Of a DNA stretch of 64,000 nucleotides, positions 49,525-62,430 are shown piece after piece. Source of the DNA: Hyperoodon ampullatus (Eukaryota > Chordata > Mammalia > Artiodactyla > Ziphiidae); assembly GCA_949752795.1 (NCBI GenBank), contig OX457057.1, forward strand, positions 10,034,632 through 10,098,631, read 5' to 3'. Below the pieces are notes generated by a model. It had not been told where the DNA came from. It saw only the letters and a list, made by a program, of their open reading frames with translations, and did no database searches. Both the position numbers and the translations under genes were made by a program. The number at the start of each line of letters is the position of its first letter. The stretch's first letter is position 1.

Positions 49525-49872
49525 ATAAACTTAATACTGGCCCTATTGACAAACACAGCACTAGCCTCATTGCTCGTACTCATCGCTTTCTGACTCCCCC
49601 AGTTGAATATTTATACAGAAAAAAAAAAGTCCTTATGAGTGTGGGTTTGACCCCAGAGGATCAGCCTGCTTGCCTTTTTCTATAAAATTCTTCTTAGTAG
49701 CAATCACATTTCTTCTCTTCAACCTAGAAATTGCCCTCCCACTGCCCCTCCCCTGAGCAACTCAAACAAATAATCTAAAAACAATACTCACCATAGCCCT
49801 GCTCCTAATCTTATTATTGGCAATTAGCCTGGCCTATGAATGAACTCAGAAGGGACTAGAATGAACTGAATA
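49525..49872 (+). pseudogene. MT-ND3: ND3 (numt)
   Basis: Begins ATA AAC TTA with the TNTALASLL segment. An A run at 49,619-49,629 replaces the usual short run and shifts frame before YECGFDP-like text ('tatgagtgtgggtttgaccc'). Confidence 0.92.
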
Positions 49873-49941
49873 CGGTAGTTAGTTTAAAATGAAAGAAATT
49901 ATGTCGACTCATTAGATTATGACTAAGTTCATAATTACCAA
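49873..49941 (+). pseudogene. MT-TR: tRNA-Arg (numt)
   Basis: 'cggtagttagtttaaaatga', anticodon region 'tgtcgactcat', end 'aattaccaa'. Confidence 0.88.
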
Positions 49942-50228
49942 GTGCCTTTAGTATATATTAATATTATTATAGCTTTCACAGTGTCTCTTGTAGGACTGCT
50001 TAACATATCTTAACACTTAATATCCTCATTATTATGTCTAGCAGGCATAATATTCATCATGGCAACCCTAATGATCCTAAATTCACACTTCACCGTAGCC
50101 AGCATAATACCCATCATCCTGTTAGTGTTCACAGCCTGTCAGGCCACACTCGGATCATCCTACTAGTAAAAGTACCAAACACATACGGCACTGACTACAT
50201 ACAAAACCTTAACCTCCTCCAATGCTAA
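49942..50228 (+). pseudogene. MT-ND4L: ND4L (numt)
   Basis: GTG in place of the start. 287 bp instead of 297, so frameshifted. It overlaps the ND4 start by seven bases as usual. Confidence 0.9.
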
Positions 50229-51592
50229 AATGTATTGTCCCTATGATTATATTAATACCCCTGACTTGATTATCAAAAAATAATATAATTTGAATTAATG
50301 CTACAGCCCATAGCCTACTAAATTAGCCTCACAAGCCAGCTTCTCCTTAATCAGTTTAATGATAACAGCCTTAATTTCTCATTAATGTTCTTTTCTGACT
50401 CATCTACACTGCTATTGATCTTAACAATATGATTCATACCACTAATATTAATAGCCAGCCAGTCTCACCTGCTCAGAGTCACTGACCCGACAAAAACTAT
50501 GCATCACTATAGTAATCATATTACAAACATTTTTAACCATAACACTTACCACCACAGAACTAGTTTTATTTTACATTATATTCGAGGCTACACTAGTTCC
50601 TTCACTCATTATCACCACTCGATGGGGTAACCAGACAGAACGCCTTAATGCAGGACTCTACTTTTTATTCTACACACTAGTCGTGTCACTCCCACGTCTA
50701 GTAGCATTAGTATATATCCAAATCCCTACAGAACCTCTAAATTTCTTAGTACTCCAATACCGAACTCAAGCATTACCCAATTCCTGATCTAATGTCTTCA
50801 TATGACTAGCCTGCATAATAGCTTTTATAGTACAAATACCCCCTCTATGGCCTCCACTTTTGACTACCCAAAACACATGTAGAAGTCCCCATCGCAGGCT
50901 CTAGAGTCCTTGCAGCCGTATTACTAAAACTTGGGGGCTACGGCATATTCCGAATTACAGCAATACTTAACCCACTGACAGAATTCATAGCATACCCCTT
51001 TCTTATGCTTTCCCTATGAGGAATAATCATAACCAGTTCAATCTGTCTGCACCAAACAGACCTAAAATCACTTATCACATATTCTTCCGTCAGCCATATA
51101 GCACTTGTCATTGCAGCTATTCTTATCCAGACGCCTTGAAATTATATAGGAGCCACCACTTTAATAATCTCCCATGGCCTCACATCATCTCTACTATTCT
51201 GCCTAGCAAACTCAAATTACAAGCAAATGCATTAGCCGAACAGTAATCTTAGCCCAAGGCCTACAAACCTTCCTCCCACGAATAGCCACTTGATGACTGC
51301 TAGCAAGCCTAACAAAGTTAGCTTTACCCCCAACTATTAATCTGGTTGGAGAGTTGTTTGTAGTTATATCGTCCCTCTTATGATCAAAATTTACTGTTAT
51401 CTTAACAGGAGCCCACATTGTAATTACAGCCTTATACTCTCTCTATATATATTAATTACAGCACAATGTGGTAAATACACCATATTAACATGACACCCTC
51501 TTTCACATGAGAAAATGCCCTTATAGCCCTTCGTATTTTACCCCTCCTAGTCTTGTCACTAAACCCCAAAACCATCTTAGGCCCTCTGTATT
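50222..51592 (+). pseudogene. MT-ND4: ND4 (numt)
   Basis: Starts ATGCTAAAA. Recognisable stretches include 'ttacattatattcgaggcta' and 'catcatctctactattctg'. Many indels and stops. Confidence 0.94.
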
Positions 51593-51663
51593 GTAAATAT
51601 AGTTTTAAAAAAACAACACTGGATTGTGATTCTAGTAACAGAAGACTGAAACTTCTTATTTAC
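51593..51663 (+). pseudogene. MT-TH: tRNA-His (numt)
   Basis: 'gtaaatatagttttaaaaaa', anticodon region 'gattgtgattc'. Confidence 0.88.
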
Positions 51664-51722
51664 TGAGAAAGTATGCAAAAAGTGCTAATTCATGCTCCCA
51701 TGCCTAACAGTATGGCTTTTTC
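51664..51722 (+). pseudogene. MT-TS2: tRNA-Ser(AGY) (numt)
   Basis: 'tgagaaagtatgcaaaaagt', anticodon region 'ctaattc', in the His-Ser-Leu cluster. Confidence 0.85.
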
Positions 51723-51724
51723 AA

Positions 51725-51794
51725 GCTTTTAAAGGACAGTAGTTATCCATTGGTCTTAGAAATCAAAAAATTGGTGCAACTCCAAGTAAAAGTA
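51725..51794 (+). pseudogene. MT-TL2: tRNA-Leu(CUN) (numt)
   Basis: 'cttttaaaggacagtagtta', anticodon region 'ggtcttagaaa', directly before ND5. Confidence 0.88.
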
Positions 51795-53575
51795 ATAAAC
51801 CTATTTTCCTCTTTCACTCTGGTCACACTGCTTATACTAACAATCCCAATTATAATAACTAATACAGATCTTTACAAAAGCAACAAATATTCATCATATG
51901 TAAAAACTACTGTCTCATATGCTTTCATTACCAGCCTAATTCTAACAATAATATTTGTCCACACAGGCCAAGAAATAGTTATTTCAAACTGACATTGGAT
52001 CACTGTTCAAACCTTTAAATTAACACTTAGCTTCAAAATAGATTACTTCTCAATAATATTTGTACCAGTAGCGTTATTTGTCACATGGTCGATTATGGAG
52101 TTCTCAATATAATACACACACTCCGATCCCTACATTAACTGGTTCTTCAAATATCTACTCCTCTTCCTCATCACCATGTTAATTCTTGTTACTGCCAACA
52201 ACCTCTTCCAACTTTTTATTGGGTGAGAGGGAGTCGGAATTATATCTTTCCTGCTCATTGGGTGGTGATACGGGAGAGCAGACGCAAACCATGGCCGCTC
52301 TCCAGGCAATCCTGTATAACCGCATCGGGGAGACTGAACTTATTGTACCAATAGCATGATTACTGTTTAACCTAAATGCATGAGACCTGCAACAAATTTT
52401 TATACTCAACTTAAATCACTCAAATCTCCCCCTCGTGGGACTCATACTAGCTGCAGCTGGAAAATCAGCCCAATTTGGACTTCACCCCTAGATCCCGTCA
52501 GCAATAGAAGGTCCTGCTCCTGTCTCAGCCTTACTCCACTCAAGCACAATAGTTGTAGCAGGAATCTTCTTGCTTATTTTATTTTACCCTTTAACAGAAA
52601 ACAACACACTTATTCAAACAATAGCACTATGCTTAGGAGCCCTTACCACCCTATTCACCTAAAACAACATTAAAAAAATTGTCACTTTCTCCACTTCAAG
52701 CCAATTAGGCCTAATAATGGTAACAATTGGCATCAACCAACCCTATGTAGCATTCTTACACAACTGCACACATGCTTTTTTTTAAGGCCATGTTATGCAT
52801 ATGCTCCAGATCTATTATTCACAGCCTGAACAATGAACAAAGTATTCGAAAAAGAGGAGGCCTATTCAAAGCTATACCTTTCAACACAACAGTCCTTGTT
52901 ATTGGAAGTTTAGCACTGACAGGAATGTCTTTCCTCACTGGCTTCTATTCTAAAGAGCTGATCACTGAAGCTGCTAACACGTCTTATAGCAGTGCCTGAG
53001 CCCTGCTCATAATTCTAGTTGCCACTTCCCTCACAGCTGTCTATAGTGCTCGCATTGTCTTCTTCCCACTACTAGGACAACCTCGATTCTCTCCCTTAAC
53101 CTCAATAAACAAAAACAACCCACCCCTAATTAACTCCATCAAATGCCTATTAATTGGAAGTGTTTTTGCCAGGTTTATTATCTCCGACAACATCCTCCCA
53201 ACAACGGTCCCCTGTACCTAAAATTAACTGCCCTTACAGTGACCATCCTGGGCTTTGTACTAGCACTTGAAATTAATCTTAACACACAAAACTTAAAACT
53301 TATTTACCCTTCAAATACCCTCAAATTCTCTAGTCTTTTAGGGTATTTCCCCACTGTCATGCACCATTTACCTCCCTACCTAAACCTATCAAAAAGCCAA
53401 AAATCAGCATCCTCCCTCTTAGACTCAATCTGACTAGAAAATATTTTACCAAAACCCACATCCCTTATTCAATTAAAGCTCTCCATGCTAGTCTCAAGCC
53501 AAAAAGCCCTTATCAAATTATATTTCTTATCATTCCTTATTACCTTCATCCTTAGCTTTTATTTAATTATCACGA
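51795..53575 (+). pseudogene. MT-ND5: ND5 (numt)
   Basis: Starts ATA AAC CTA TTT TCC. Segments such as [21 protein letters not shown] (nearly open at 52,880-52,940) are typical. Multiple frameshifts. The end is approximate because it overlaps ND6. Confidence 0.93.
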
Positions 53576-54080
53576 GTAATCTCCATAATAGCCACAACAC
53601 CAATAAACAGCGACCAGCCAGTAACAATTACCAACCAGGTACCATAACTATATAATGCTGCAATCCCTGTAGCTTCCTCGCTAAAAAAACCAGAATCACC
53701 AGTGTCATAAATAACCTAGTCTCCCAGCCCATTAAAATGAAACACAACTTCCACCTCTTCATCCTTTAAAACACACACCATTAAAAACTCTATTACCAAT
53801 CCTGAAAGGAATGCCTCCAAAACAGTCTTATTAGAAACCCAAACTTCAAGATAATGCTCGGTAGCCATAGACATTGTATAACCAAACACAACCCGTATTC
53901 CTCCTAAATAAATCAAAAACACCATCGAGCCTAAAAATGAACCACCAAAATTCAACACAGTCCCACACCCAGCACCACCACTCACAATCAACCCAAAGCC
54001 CCGATAACTAGGTGAAGGTTTTGAAGAAAACCCACAAAACTAATCACAAAAATAACACAAAATAAATACATGTCATCATC
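53566..54080 (-). pseudogene. MT-ND6: ND6 (numt)
   Basis: Opposite-strand gene. The reverse frame gives SGGAGCGTVLNFGGSFLGSM and VFLIYLGGIRVVFGYT, characteristic of ND6. It lies between ND5 and tRNA-Glu. Ends are approximate. Confidence 0.92.
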
Positions 54081-54149
54081 ATTCCCACATGGATTCTAAC
54101 CATGACTAATGACATGAAAAATCATCGTTGTCATTCGACTATAAGAACA
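54081..54149 (-). pseudogene. MT-TE: tRNA-Glu (numt)
   Basis: 'attcccacatggattctaac' to 'attcgactataagaac', reverse strand. Confidence 0.9.
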
Positions 54150-54152
54150 CCA

Positions 54153-55273
54153 ATGACCAACATCCGAAAATCACATAAATAAAAATCATCAACAATGCAT
54201 TTATTGACCTCCCAACCTCATAAAATATCTCTTCATGATGAAATTTTGGTTCTTTATTAGGTATTTGTTTAATTCTACAATTCCTAACAGGCTTGTTCCT
54301 AGCAATACACTACACACCAGACACAATAACTGCCTTCTCATCAGCAACACACATCTGCCAAGACGTTAACTATGGATGAATCATGCAAACGGAGCTTCCA
54401 TATTCTTTATCTGCCTTTACATTCACATAGGACGTGGCCTATATTATGGATCCTACACCTTTCTAGAAACATGAAACGTTGGAATTGTTCTGCTGTTTAC
54501 AGTTATAGCCACTGCATTCATAGGCTACATGCTGCCATGAGGACAAATATCATTTTGAGGAGCAACAGTCATTACCAACCTTCTCTCAGCAATCCCATAT
54601 ATTGGCACTACTATTGTCAAATGGATCTGAGGTGGCTTTTCTGTAGATAAAGCAACACTTACACGATTTTTTGCCCTCCATTTTATTCTCACTTTCATCA
54701 TTACAGCACTAGCAGCTGTACACCTACTATTTCTCCACAAAACAGGATCCAGCAAACCCCTGGGGAATCCCGTCCAACATAGACGAAATTCCATTCCACC
54801 CCTATTACACAAAGACATCTTAGGCACCCTGTTACTAATTCTAGCCTCACGAATACTAGTCCTATTCTTACCCAACTTACTAGGAGACCCTGACAACTAT
54901 ACGCCAGCAAACCCAATCAACACAGGGCCACACATTAAACCAGAGTGATATTTTCTATTCGTATATGCAATTCTATGATCAATCCCTAACAAACTAGGAG
55001 GAGTCCTAGCCCTAGTGCTTTCAATCCTAATTTTAGCCTTTATCCCAATATTCCACACATCCAAAAATGAAGTATAACATTCTGACCCCTTAGCCAATGC
55101 TTATTTTTTGAGTGCTAGTAGCAGATCTACTAACACTAACATGAACTGGAGGACAACCTGTAGAACACCCCTTCATCGTTATCGGACAATGAGCATCTAT
55201 TTTATACTTTCTTCTAATCCTAGTACTAATGCCAATAACTAGCATCACTGAAAACAGTCTCCTAAAATGAAGA
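54153..55273 (+). pseudogene. MT-CYB: CYTB with deletions (numt)
   Basis: Starts ATGACCAACATCCGAAAA. It is 1,121 bp instead of 1,140. A deletion of about 13 bases near 54,380 ('tggatgaatc/atgcaaacgg') removes the codons around the usual IRYLH. It ends AAA TGA AGA before tRNA-Thr. Confidence 0.95.
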
Positions 55274-55343
55274 GTCTTTGTAGTATATCATGTTACCCTG
55301 GTCTTGTAGACCGGAAAAGGAGAACAACACACCTCCCCAAGAC
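55274..55343 (+). pseudogene. MT-TT: tRNA-Thr (numt)
   Basis: 'gtctttgtagtatatcatg', anticodon region 'ggtcttgtagacc', acceptor end 'ccaagac'. Confidence 0.9.
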
Positions 55344-55411
55344 TCAAGGAAGAAGTCCCAACCTTCGCCACCAGCACCCAAAGCTGGAATTCTACTTAAA
55401 CTATTCCCTGA
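55344..55411 (-). pseudogene. MT-TP: tRNA-Pro (numt)
   Basis: 'tcaaggaagaag' pairs with 'ttccctga'. The anticodon region reads as the reverse complement of 'cacccaaagc'. Confidence 0.9.
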
Positions 55412-55755
55412 AATTTTATTATAGGACATTTACAGAGCTGTTAAGTACTATGTCTGTATTAAAACAGCCCATCTTATCACAAACTATTAAGTACATCATG
55501 CATAACTGTACTACCACATCAATAAGTACATATACCCCATATGTACGTATTACATTATATGTATAATCATACATTACATTATTTACCCCATGCTTATAAG
55601 CATGTACATCATATTATTAGTATTACATTATTAGTATTACAGATTATTAATCATACTTAGCACATTATGTCAAATCACTTCCAGTCAACATGCATGTCCC
55701 ATCCATTAGATCAGGAGCTTAATCACCATGCCGTGTGAAACCATCACCTTGCTCG
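55412..55755 (+). other. Mitochondrial control-region left domain (numt)
   Basis: 'gtccattagatcaggagctt'-like text (55,691-55,721) and 'caccatgccgtgtgaaacca' are conserved control-region phrases. A 14-bp tandem 'attattagtattac' lies at about 55,612-55,641. The copy ends here, before the central conserved domain. Confidence 0.93.
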
Positions 55756-55838
55756 CTATTACTATCCATATTGGTAAAACCCAATCAGTATTTGTGGAGT
55801 GAATCAGGGAACAAGGCTTTGGCTCCAATACCCCTGGG
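55756..55838 (+). pseudogene. Truncated fourth PRAME unit (D), part 2
   Basis: 'attggtaaaacccaatcagt' and 'atttgtggagtgaatcaggg' match unit A 3,810-3,875. It continues part 1 across the numt, then stops at an L1 fragment before the promoter. Confidence 0.88.
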
Positions 55839-56510
55839 CATATACCCTGAGAAAACTATAACTCAAAAAGAGTCATGTACCCCAATGTTCATTGCAGCTC
55901 TATTTACAATAGCCAGGACATGGAAGCAACCTAAGTGTCCATCAACAGATGAATGGATAAATAAGATGTGGGACATATATATACAATGGAATATTACTCA
56001 GCCATGAAAAGGAATGAAATTGGGTCATTTGTAAAGATGTGGATGGAACTAGAGTCTGCCCTACAGAGTGAAGTAAGTCAGAAAGAGAAAAACAAATACC
56101 AAATGCTAACACATATATATGGAATCTAAAAGAAAAAAAAATGGTTCTGAAAAACCTAGGGGCAGGACAGGAATAAAGACGCAGACGTAGAGAATGGGCT
56201 TGAGGACACGGGGAGGGGGAAGGGTAAGCTGGGACGAAGTGAGAGAGTGGCATGGACATATATACACTACCAAATGTAAAATAGATAGCTAGTGGGAAGC
56301 AGCCGCATAGCATAGGGAGATCAGCTCGGTGCTTTGTGACCACCTAGAGGGGTGGGATAGGGAGGGTGGGAGGGAGACGTGGTGGGAGGGAGACGCAAAG
56401 GGAGGAGATATGGTGATATATGTATATGTATAGCTTATTCACTTTGTTATAAAGCAGAAACTAACACACTATTGTAAAGCAATTATACTCCAATAAAGAT
56501 GTTTTTAAAA
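55839..56510 (+). mobile_element. 5'-truncated L1 3' end
   Basis: ORF2 tail ('caatggaatattactcagcc'), G-rich 3' UTR with a small local duplication near 56,360-56,400, and end 'attatactccaataaagatg'. No flanking duplication found, so it may mark a rearrangement that cut off unit D. Confidence 0.9.
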
Positions 56511-56705
56511 AAAGAACATATATATTTAAATAACAATGAAAGCATTATTTATAATATGTCATTGAGTTGTTATAGTTGCACAGTGTAAAGGGGATGTGCA
56601 TACATATCATATTGTATATGAACATGTAGGCTATGGCCACTTAATAGTGTGTCCAATAAAATGTGTGTTTGTATGTATGTAGAAAATAAAAATTAAAAAA
56701 AATAA
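56511..56705. other. Unassigned AT-rich sequence
   Basis: No gene or named repeat recognised. Confidence 0.4.
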
Positions 56706-58770
56706 AGTCTACGATTTGATGAGTTTTAACAAATGTATACACCTGTGAAACCAGCACCACAATCAAGACACAGTATATTTCCATTACCCTCAAAAGTTCC
56801 TTTGTACCCTTTGCTCTCAGTCACCCCTACCCTGGCCCCCAGTAACAATTACTGTGGGTTTTTTTTTTTGTCACCATAGATGCACATTCTAGCATGCCAC
56901 ATAAATGGAATCATACAGTATGCTGTCTTTTGTGTCTGGCTTCTTTGACTAAACATAATACTTTTGAGAACAACCTGCCTTGTGTGTGTATAAGTGGTTT
57001 CTTTCTTTTTATTACAGTGTAGTATTCCATTGTATGGACATAACACACTTTATTCATCTCCTGGTGGACAATTGGGTTGTTTCTAGGTGTGAATGTTATA
57101 AAACAAGCTGCTGTGAGCATTATGTACAGCTCTTTGTGTGGAGATATCACTTCTTTTATTTTGGGTAACTGCCTAGGAATGGGATTCCTGGGTCAAACAA
57201 TAAGCTTATGTTTACCTTTATAAGAAACTACATTTCCCTGATAACTAATGATGTTGAGCACTTTTCATGTGCTTAATTTCCACTTGCATACCTTCTTTTG
57301 TGTTCAATTTTTTCAGCCAATTTTTTTCTTATTATTAAGTTGCAAGAATTTTTAAACATACTCCAGATAAAAATCCTTGTTCAATATATGTATTGTGAAT
57401 GTTGTCTCCCAGTCTATGCCTTGTCTTTTTATTTTATTAGTGGTGTCTTTAGAAGACCAAAAATGTTTAATTTTAATAGTATAATTTATCAATTTTCTCT
57501 TTCATCCTTTGTGAGTTTGTGTCCTATTTGAAAAAATCTTTGTCCACTCCAAGCTTGCAAAGACTTTAAGTTTTTTCCTAGGCGTTTTATCGTTGTAACT
57601 TTTACATGTAGATCTGTGGTCCATTACAAGTTAATTTTTATGTATGGCATGAGGTAAGTTTTAATATTTATTTTTTTCCCATGTGGATATCCAGTTATTC
57701 CAGCACCATTTATTGAAAAGACTTTTCTTTCCCCATCAAATTACCTTGGCACCTTATCAAAATTACGACATGTGTGGGTCTACTTATGGATTCTCTATCC
57801 TCCTGCCAACACCATGCTGTCTCAATTACTGCAGCTTTGTATTAAGTCTTGAAATCAGGTAGTATGAATCTTCCAGAATATTCTTCTTTTACAAAATCAA
57901 TTTGGCTAAACATGGTCATTTGCATTTCCATACAAATTTTAGAATAAGTCTGCTAATTTCTACCAAAAAATCTGGTGGAATTTTGATTAGGATTGCATTG
58001 AATCTATAGATTTAGAGGGAATTGACATCATAACAATATTGAGTCTTTTAGGGCCTGAGTATGATGTACCTCCCCTTTTATTTAGCTATTCTTTAATTTC
58101 CTTCAACAATGTTTTATAGTTTTCAGTGTACAGGTCTTGAACATATTTTATTAAATTTACCCTTAAGTATTTCACATTTTGGATGCTATTGTAAATGGAA
58201 TTTTTATTTCAATTTCCAGTTGTTTGTGGCTAGTTACTAGCATAGAAACAGAATTGATTTTTTCGATTGACCTTGTATCCTGTGACTTTGCTAAGTTCAC
58301 TTAGTTCTAGTAGCTTTAGCATGGATTCTGGAAGCTCTTCTTTGTAGATATTCATATTGTTTGCAAATAAAGACTGTTACCTCTTCCTTCCCAATTTGTG
58401 TGGATTTTCTTTCTTTTTGTTGCCTTGTTGCAATGGGTAGAGTCACCAGAGAACTACGTTGAATAAAAGATGTGAGAGTATGCATCTGTACCTTGTGCCT
58501 AAGGAGAAAGGATTCAGTCCTTCAAAATTAAGTATGAATTTGGCTATAGATTTTTTTCATAGTGGCCTTTATTATATTGAGGAATTATATTTTATTCCTA
58601 TTTTGCTGAGAGTTTAGAAAAATCGTGAATGGATAATTGAATTTCATCAAATGCTTTTCCTGCATCTACTGAGATGATCATATGTTTGTTTGTTTGTTTG
58701 TTTGCTTTTGTTCTATTGAAATGGCTAATTCTACTGATTGATTTTCAAATGTTAAACCAATCTTGCATTC
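56706..58770 (-). mobile_element. Old L1, reverse orientation
   Basis: Antisense L1 phrases appear throughout: 'ggaatcatacagtatgctgt', 'agcaccatttattgaaaaga', 'ggattgcattgaatctatag', 'tgatttttcgattgacc'. Open frames here are fragments of antisense or sense ORF2. Confidence 0.9.
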
Positions 58771-59079
58771 CTGGAATAAGTCTCTCTTAAATCACTGGAA
58801 GAGATATAGGGGTATGGAATTGGCAGGAGGGGAGGGATGGGGACACATAGCAGCCCTAAGATGGGTGATGCATACATATGGGCCTTCATTTTACTATTAT
58901 TTTTTTCAACTGTATACATATATGTGTGTGTGTGTGTGCATGTGCATATACATTACATATAGTCTTGTTTGTATATATAGTTCATAATAAAATGTGTTAT
59001 AATAATAATATTAACAACAATACGTTAATAAGTTTTGAAAACCAAGACCAAAAAGGACATATTTCTGGAAAAATATGAC
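58771..59079. other. Unassigned sequence with a (TG)n run
   Basis: A dinucleotide run at about 58,922-58,942 and an (AAT)n-like stretch near 59,000. No gene. Confidence 0.5.
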
Positions 59080-59640
59080 ATGACAATTTTGGTGCCAGAA
59101 GAAACAGAAACTGGAATAGGCAAATTAAAGAAATAGAAATGGTAATCAATGAGACTTCCCTCCCCCAAACCTCCAGGCTCAGATGTTTGATGTGATTTTT
59201 CCACTCCTTTGGGAAATTCCTGCCTTACACAAGTTGTTCCAGAAAATACAGAGAAAACTGTGCAATTAATTTCATGAGGCTGTCTGTAACTTATATTTCA
59301 AAGCTGAATAAGTACATTAGAAGAAAAGTAAATTATAGGCCCATTTGGCAAAAATTCTTAATTCAGCTAACTGAATCCAACAGTGTATTAAAAAGTAATA
59401 TATCATGATTAAGGTTCATTCTAGGAATATAAGACAACCTCTGAAAAATCTATCAGTGTAATTCACAATGACAGGCTAAAGAAGGAAAAGTATAGTTTCC
59501 TCAAAAATTCAGAAAAGAATTTTATAGAAATCAAACCTTATTTTTGAATAAAAATTCTTGGAAAATGAAATGTCATAGACAAAAATCTCGTATTAAACAT
59601 CAGATGCAATGTAGAAACTTTAGCTACCTTCCCACTGAGT
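59080..59640 (+). mobile_element. Ancient L1 ORF2 remnant
   Basis: 'caagttgttccagaaaatac', 'ttaaggttcattctaggaat' and 'tcgtattaaacatcagatgc' follow L1 ORF2 order, heavily mutated. Confidence 0.65.
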
Positions 59641-59744
59641 TATGAACTAAGACCCTCAGAACAGTTGGAAGGCAGCTATGCTCACCACTATGCAACCAGT
59701 CCTGCCAAAGGCCCTCAGAATATTCTCTTTGTATTCAGAGGCAG

Positions 59745-59965
59745 CTATGGTATTATGGTTAATAGCAGAGACTCCAGAGTCAGACTGACTAATTTAGGTT
59801 CGAAACTGGCTCAGTCCTCTTTGGTTGTGTGACTGTGTACAATTTGCTTAATCTCTCTGTGCTTCAGTTCACACACCCATTAAATGGGGATAATAACAAT
59901 GTCTACCTTACAGAATTGCAAAGGTGTTTTCCATATGGCAAGTAATATTATTGTCATTGTCATTA
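59745..59965 (+). repeat. MIR SINE
   Basis: 'agagactccagagtcagact', 'ttgtgtgactgtgtacaatt', 'tctgtgcttcagttc' and 'aatggggataataacaatg' follow the MIR consensus order. Confidence 0.85.
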
Positions 59966-61979
59966 TTATATCTTAAAAACATGCTACCAAGTGAAAGAAA
60001 ACTAAGTAAAAGAACAAAGTCTACAGTTAAGATGATTATAGGTCCAACAGGGTTCCCCTGTTGTTCTGGGAGTATTAATAATAACAGCACTTCTGTTCAC
60101 TCTCCAAAGTGTTTCTGGATTGGGCAGCTAATTGTAGGATCAAGCTGTCTGTAGCACTATGTACTATACCATGTATGTGAATTAAAATAAATACACACAC
60201 AAAATGACACTATATATTTTATAAGGACACATGCAAATTTAAGGTTAGATCAAATGGTACAGTAGTTATCTATGGTGGGGAAGGGAGTGGAAGGGAATAA
60301 GGGGAATAAAAGGGAATATATACAAATGTATATACATATACCTGTAAGAGAGGGGCCTCTCGTGGACCAATTATGATAATGAGCCATGAATGAAGAATCT
60401 AGAATAGTTCAATTCTGAAAGATGGAGGAAGGGAAAAGGGAGGGAAAAGAAGAAATAAAAAAGAAAGAAGAGAGAAGAAAATAAAAGAAGTAAAATATAA
60501 AATTAGTGCTTCTATCCTCCTTCCAAACAATAGAAAAATTTTAATGCCAGTTACCCCTCTTCCTTCTTACATTATATTACCTTGTTGGCTATGGTTTTAG
60601 GATTTTAATTAGCCCTTATTTTTGTATCTGAACCTTGTCATTTTTTCTGTTTTATACAGTTGAATTTGTTTAGATTAACAACCTGTTTTTAAATTTCTTT
60701 ACTTACTATTCCTTTTTGAATCTCAGGCCTTTATATAGATGGGATTTTCTTTTTTAATAGAGCTAAAAGTGGGAAATTCTCTCAATCCTCATCTTAAAAG
60801 GCTTTTATTCCACCTCATTCTTGAATAAGCTTTGCTGAATTTAGAATTCTAAGATGGCAATTACATTCTTAGCAATATGGAGATACTATTCCTATTTGAA
60901 GGACTTTTGATTTCCATTGGTGGAGTTGAGAAACCAGCTGTAAGGCAAATTGCCATTCCTTTGTAAGTAAGTAATTGTTTTTTCTCTCTGGCACTATTAA
61001 GATAAGCTTTTTGCCTCTGGTGTTCTGGATTTCATATAGTTTATCTAGGTATGGGTTTATTTTCCTTTATTCTGCCAGGGATTTATTGGGCTTCCTGAAT
61101 CTGAGGGTTGGTGTCTTTTACCAATTCTGAGAAATTTTTAGTTTTTATCTCTCGGATGAAGAGTTTCAAAGAGTTCTACTTGCTTCTATTTTTTAAATTT
61201 TTTCTTTTTTTTAAACTAGCATTTTTAAGCATTCAATTCCTTTATGTTTTTATTCATTTCTAATATCTTATTCTAGAGCCTTTTCCAGATTGTGCTATCT
61301 GTAGTTTCCAGGGTTCTAATCCTCCTGATTATTATGGTTTGCTGACCCTGACTCTTGGAGGAATATTTTAGAATGAGTGTTTTAATTTTGGTTTGTGGGC
61401 TCATCTTCACCAGGCTTTATTTGTGGGAATGTCTCGTAGCTCCAGCTCTTGGATCATCCTCCAAGATCATTTTGGTCTTGTGTTTTTCAAGTGTCCCAGT
61501 GATGTCAGTTTCATGGGACAAATTTTAACTATGTTTCTCATTTTGGAGTTTTCTAGACCACAGAGTGAATATAAAATAGGCTGCAAACCTACCTAAGGAA
61601 CAGGCTGGATGATTGAATTTATGAGGCGAGACAATTTTTCCCCACCCAGAACCATCCCTGCAGTGTCAGGTGGACTTCCAGAATCCATTCTTTCACTTAA
61701 GGTAAGATCTTGATGGCACAGTTTTATGTAGTGATATTAATTCCAGTTGCCTGTCTTTTGCAGACTAGTTTCCTACTCATTCTCCATGTGGGTCTTAAAA
61801 CCCAGGCACCTAGGTTCCTCGGCTCACAATGATTCCCTGCACTACCTCTCCTTTGCCCCATCAGACATTCTGTTAGTTCACTTTCTCACCACTCTAGTTT
61901 CAACTCCATTTTCTTCCAGAATATAAATACTTCCTTTTTTCCTTTATGGGTTCAGCTATGCATTAAAAGCAGTTTGCAT
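59966..61979. other. Unassigned and low-complexity sequence
   Basis: A purine-rich stretch (GGAAAG/AAAGAAG) lies at 60,421-60,490. From about 60,880 to 61,180 the text ('gtgttctggatttcatatag', 'gatttattgggcttcctgaa') resembles a common old antisense L1-type repeat, but I am not sure. No gene. Confidence 0.4.
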
Positions 61980-62430
61980 TATAGTTTATCCAATATTCTT
62001 AAACTTGTAGTTAGGTATTTGTTCAAGAACTGAAAGTCTGAGAGGTCCTGATTTGTGTACATTAATTTTGTACCTGCCCATCTTGCTGAACTGACATGTT
62101 AGTTCAAATAAGTTTACTGGTGGATTCTCTTGGATTTTCTATGTAGGCAATCGTATCATCTACATTATTCATTTCAAATATTTGTACCTATTATTTATTT
62201 GTCTTATACCTATTATTTATTTGTTCTTTTCTTGTAAAACTGGCTAGGACCCTTAGTGCAATACTGAATAATAGCAAAGACATATTAATGCACATAGCTT
62301 GTAATGCTTCTGTCGATTCACCATTAATTATGATATTTGCTGTAGGTTTCTGGAAGATGCTGTTTACTAAAAAAAACTTTTCTGAACCTATAAAATTTAA
62401 CACTCACCATATAACTCAAGTGATGTTAAA
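61980..62430 (-). mobile_element. Old L1 ORF2 fragment, reverse orientation
   Basis: 'ttgtgtacattaattttgta', 'tggattctcttggattttct' and 'ttgctgtaggtttctggaag' are antisense ORF2 phrases. The reverse strand gives an FLVNSIFQKPTANIIINGE-like segment. Confidence 0.8.

Noticed and set aside
55412..55755. Functional mitochondrial replication or termination signals
   Set aside because: The control-region copy is partial and in nuclear DNA; it is inactive sequence.
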